Positions 61,688 through 64,000 of a DNA stretch of 64,000 bases are shown here, piece by piece. How positions within the stretch are numbered: the first letter of the stretch is position 1; each line of letters starts with the position of its first letter. Source of the DNA: Salipaludibacillus aurantiacus (GTDB taxonomy: Bacteria > Bacillota > Bacilli > Bacillales > Salisediminibacteriaceae); contig NZ_FOGT01000014.1 of NCBI RefSeq assembly GCF_900111295.1, positions 1-64,000 of the forward strand. Reading direction: 5' to 3'. The notes beneath the pieces are model-generated. The model saw nothing but the letters and a program-made list of their open reading frames with translations, searched no databases and had not been told where the DNA came from. Made by a program: the position numbers and the translations under genes.

Positions 61688-62467
61688 TTGTTATTAAATA
61701 AGTTAAATCATATTGAGTTGAGTGATGTAGAAGGGAATCGGATCTCTACAAAAGATTATCTTGGTAAAGATACGTTAATTTTTATGTGGGCGTCCTGGTG
61801 ACGCTGCAGAGAACAACTGCCAGGCTGGCAGAATGTGTATGAGAAATATAAGCAGAATGGATTTGAGGTACTGTCTGTTGCGGTGGATTTACAAGGACCT
61901 GGGGTTGTGAAGCCTCATATCCAGAATACCTCTTTTAAGACAGTCGTCGACACGGAAAATAAATTAGCGGATATGTTTGGGTTTAAAATGATCCCTAACG
62001 GCATTTTCGTTGATAGAGGGGGCGTCGTGCGCCTCATTAAAGAAGGGTTCCATGTGACTGAAGACGATCACCTAGAAGCTGTAAAAACCTTAATTTTTAA
62101 AGAGGCGGAAAAGGTTGAACTGGATAAAGGATCGAATGGCAAGTGCCAAGCCTTATCGCCTTTAGAAACTGAACTCGCCCAAACAAAATACAAACTTGCC
62201 ATGGTGTATGCCAGCCAAGATGAGAAAGAGGCTGCTTTAAAAGAACTTGACGAAGCGCTGCGTATTGACCCGGAAAACTTTGTCATTCGTAAGCAACGCT
62301 GGTATTTGAGGTATCCTGAAAAATTCTCACCCTCCATTGACTTCGAATGGCAGAAGCAGCAATTAGAAAAAGAGAAAGTTGAAGAAGCTCAGTTAACGAA
62401 TGACCCTGACTGCGGGCCTGACGAATGCAATATAGAGGGAGAGACAAAACCCCGGTCAGAAGAGTAA
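61688..62467 (+). CDS. TlpA-like thioredoxin protein with in-frame TGA, candidate selenoprotein
   Basis: Read through one TGA at 61799-61801, this gene gives 259 residues. TTG 61688 is 8 nt after AAAAGGAG. Before the TGA is a normal TlpA start (IELSDVEGNRISTKDYLGK, then LIFMWASW); after it, RCREQLPGWQNVYEKY and EVLSVAVDLQGPGVVKPH continue in the same frame. The TGA is codon 38, where TlpA proteins have the first active-site Cys, with Cys40 following, so the motif is UxC or a mutated CxC. A SECIS-like hairpin follows. A TPR-like helix pair (about 160-205) and Cys242/Cys247 in DCGPDECN end the protein. A nonsense mutation is the alternative. Confidence 0.75.
61799..61831 (+). promoter_or_regulatory. 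Candidate bacterial SECIS element
   Basis: The UGA is followed after 15 nt by CUGCC (61817-61821), loop AGGCU (61822-61826) and GGCAG (61827-61831). The loop begins 20 nt after the UGA and has GG at its second and third positions. Bacterial SECIS elements have a small G-containing apical loop at about this distance, and the E. coli fdhF element has a comparable AGGUCU loop. The lower stem is weak. Confidence 0.65.
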
Positions 62468-62500
62468 GCCAAAAAGGCACTTGCTAAACGGTAACTTTAT

Positions 62501-62531
62501 AAAAACCAGCATGTGAAATGCTGGTTTTTTT
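62501..62531 (+). terminator. Terminator after the TlpA-like gene
   Basis: AAAAACCAGCAT (62501-62512) pairs with ATGCTGGTTTTT (62518-62529), loop GTGAA, followed by T. Confidence 0.9.
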
Positions 62532-62637
62532 ACGCTGATTAAGTCTAACTCTGCTCTGGCGCCCAACTTCACAGCTTTTCTCAAGACTAGGAAGGAAAGT
62601 TTGCTTTTTTCGAGTTTGAGAAGCTAGTGATGTGATG

Positions 62638-62653
62638 TGTAAGTAAGCTTACA
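62638..62653. promoter_or_regulatory. Inverted repeat before the TVP38 gene
   Basis: TGTAAG at 62638-62643 and CTTACA at 62648-62653 form a perfect 6-4-6 inverted repeat about 85 bp before the gene. It shares the TGT...ACA outline with the site at 61393, but the spacing differs, so a common regulator is only a possibility. Confidence 0.4.
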
Positions 62654-62737
62654 TACTAAAGCTGCTAGTCTAAAATACTATAGAGAGACCCCATAAATTT
62701 CATAAATAAAACAGTTATTAGAGGAGGACAACGTTAT

Positions 62738-63400
62738 ATGCCTAAAAAATCCATAATTAAATGGGTAGCTGTTATTCTATTAATCGGCTTTCTATTTTGG
62801 TTTAACTCCCAGTATTTAAATATCCGCCCCCAGGAAATAAGAGAGTGGATATTAGGATTTGGATTATTTGCTCCACTCATTTATATCTTACTCTATACTG
62901 TCAGGCCGCTCATTCTTTTTCCGGCCTCAGTCATGACTCTTGCCGGCGGGCTTGCATTCGGGGCACTATGGGGCACAGTTTTAACAGTTATTGGCGCTAC
63001 TGGTTCAGCAGCCTTAGCGTTTATTGTCGCGCGTAAACTTGGGAAAAATATGGCTTCTAAAGACTGGAAAGGCAAAGGAGAAAAAATTCAGCAGCAATTA
63101 GAAAATAACGGCTTTTATTATATCTTATTGTTACGGTTTGTTCCTTTATTTAACTTTGATATGATCAGCTATTTAGCAGGCATCTCAAAAGTAAAATTTG
63201 TACCTTTCATTCTCGGGACCGCTGGAGGGATGATACCTGCCACGTTTGCTTATGCATTCTTAGGTTCAAGTCTCCTGGCGCCTAATATTGAAACGGTTCT
63301 TATGGCTATTGGCTTTTTCGTTCTAATCACAGTGATATCGTTTTTACTGAACAAAAAAATAAAAGGGAAATTCGGAATGCAAGAAAGCAATTATAAATAA
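62738..63400 (+). CDS. TVP38/TMEM64 (DedA-like) membrane protein
   Basis: A 220-residue protein with five to six helices and the SNARE-associated family signature (PASVMTLAGGLAFGALWGTVLTVIGATGSAALAFIVARKLG and FYYILLLRFVPLFNFDMISYLAGIS). GAGGAGGAC precedes ATG 62738. Relatives occur beside FAD disulfide oxidoreductases, as here, but their transport or lipid role is not established. Confidence 0.85.
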   Translation: MPKKSIIKWVAVILLIGFLFWFNSQYLNIRPQEIREWILGFGLFAPLIYILLYTVRPLILFPASVMTLAGGLAFGALWGTVLTVIGATGSAALAFIVARKLGKNMASKDWKGKGEKIQQQLENNGFYYILLLRFVPLFNFDMISYLAGISKVKFVPFILGTAGGMIPATFAYAFLGSSLLAPNIETVLMAIGFFVLITVISFLLNKKIKGKFGMQESNYK

Positions 63401-63549
63401 AAGCAACCCTTCACCAATTTGATACGTTCGTATTTCTTAAAGTGTGTGAACACGTCATGTCTGAGGCAAAAACGACCCCAGGTTCTCGTAGATAAACTAA
63501 AAAAAACGTGAGCGCGACCATTAAATAGGGAAGAGAGGGTGATCATACG

Positions 63550-64000
63550 ATGACATCTTATGACTTAATTGTTCTGGGCGGAGGAGCTGGAGGCCTGACT
63601 GCAGCGGCTGGCGCCAGTTCACTTGGTGCAAAAGTGGCTTTAATAGAAAAGGACGAGCAGCCAGGAGGAGACTGTCTTCACTTTGGCTGTGTGCCATCTA
63701 AAGCCTTAATAAAAGTTGCCAATGATATTTACAAGGCTGGACGATTAGAGGAATATGGGTTTAGCAGGTCTGGACATGTGAAAATGGACAAGATTAATGA
63801 ACGGATAAAGCACGCTATATCGTCTATCCAGGAGCATGACTCTATTGAGAGGTTCGAGAAAATGGGGGTGGATGTTTACACTGGCTTCGGTTCATTTGTA
63901 TCAAAAAATGAAATTGCAATCGACCAGAAGGTAACCATTAAAGGGAAACGAATAGTGATTGCAACAGGTTCCCGCCCTATGGTGCCCCAAATAGAAGGGC
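63550..64000 (+). CDS. FAD-dependent disulfide oxidoreductase, N-terminal part
   Basis: The gene runs off the end of the window; 150 residues are visible. It begins YDLIVLGGGAGGLTAAAGASSLGAKVALIEK (FAD fold) with the redox cysteines in GGDCLHFGCVPSKALI, the mercuric reductase and lipoamide dehydrogenase signature, and RIVIATGSRPMVPQIEG. GAGAGGGTGA precedes ATG 63550. Without the C-terminus, substrate cannot be judged; the thiol context suggests a disulfide or metal substrate. Confidence 0.88.
   Translation, partial: MTSYDLIVLGGGAGGLTAAAGASSLGAKVALIEKDEQPGGDCLHFGCVPSKALIKVANDIYKAGRLEEYGFSRSGHVKMDKINERIKHAISSIQEHDSIERFEKMGVDVYTGFGSFVSKNEIAIDQKVTIKGKRIVIATGSRPMVPQIEG

Overview
The window looks like chromosome of a low-GC Gram-positive spore-forming bacterium of the Bacillaceae, probably halotolerant or alkaliphilic. 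The evidence is the strong AGGAGG-type ribosome binding sites, many GTG and TTG starts, cre-like and LacI-type operators, a YheC/YheD spore-coat ATP-grasp protein, a YndM (DUF2512) protein, a block matching B. subtilis ywrABCD, and strongly acidic secreted proteins. Genus-level placement is inference. No rRNA, tRNA or CRISPR array was seen.

Region 1 (1-6000) is accessory and partly decayed. It has a 22-bp tandem repeat, an orphan membrane-tail protein, and a reverse transcriptase of the unknown-group/DRT type. The RT is preceded by about 240 nt of structured non-coding DNA with its own promoter, which is unusually open for translation on both strands. Then come an MBL-fold hydrolase behind a FadR-like operator and a frameshifted DUF418 gene. 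Region 2 (6000-9400) is the ywr-like block: a gamma-glutamyltransferase-like protein, an Lrp regulator and two half-size chromate transporters. Region 3 (9400-15500) is a LacI-controlled locus with a GATase-like protein, a PfkB kinase and a DctPQM TRAP transporter. Matching 22-24 bp palindromes sit before the regulator and before the transporter.

Region 4 (15500-21100) holds surface or spore-type genes: YheC/D, a seven-bladed YVTN propeller, an excalibur protein with an LPxTA-like sorting signal, a proline-rich orphan and a serine hydrolase. Region 5 (21280-30080) is a DeoR-controlled polyol operon: 3-epimerase, SIS isomerase, mannitol-1-P dehydrogenase-like enzyme, PTS IIA and IICB, transketolase and transaldolase. 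Together they could carry a polyol phosphate into the non-oxidative pentose phosphate pathway. Region 6 (30500-49100) is mixed: a phosphonate-type ABC transporter, an aldo/keto reductase, an LVIVD propeller, a short-chain fatty acid transporter, a TetR regulator beside a decayed MFS pump, a rifampin phosphotransferase-like enzyme, PNPOx-like proteins, small unknowns and an MFS transporter. A decayed copy of the 47.4-48.1 kb segment lies at 37.8-38.3 kb, including the same 20-21 bp tandem repeats.

Region 7 (49250-60300) has an aldehyde dehydrogenase, an IS200-like element, a glutathione peroxidase, a MacB/FtsX-type exporter and a sucrose PTS operon (LacI regulator, EIIBC, GH32 hydrolase) with paired operators. 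Region 8 (60600-64000) is a redox cluster: a Crp/Fnr regulator diverges from a glutaredoxin and a TlpA-like protein, followed by a TVP38 membrane protein and a truncated FAD disulfide oxidoreductase. In the TlpA-like gene an in-frame TGA replaces the first active-site cysteine and is followed at the right distance by a bacterial SECIS-like hairpin, so it is a strong selenoprotein candidate. This and the RT/ncRNA locus are the two most interesting parts of the window.
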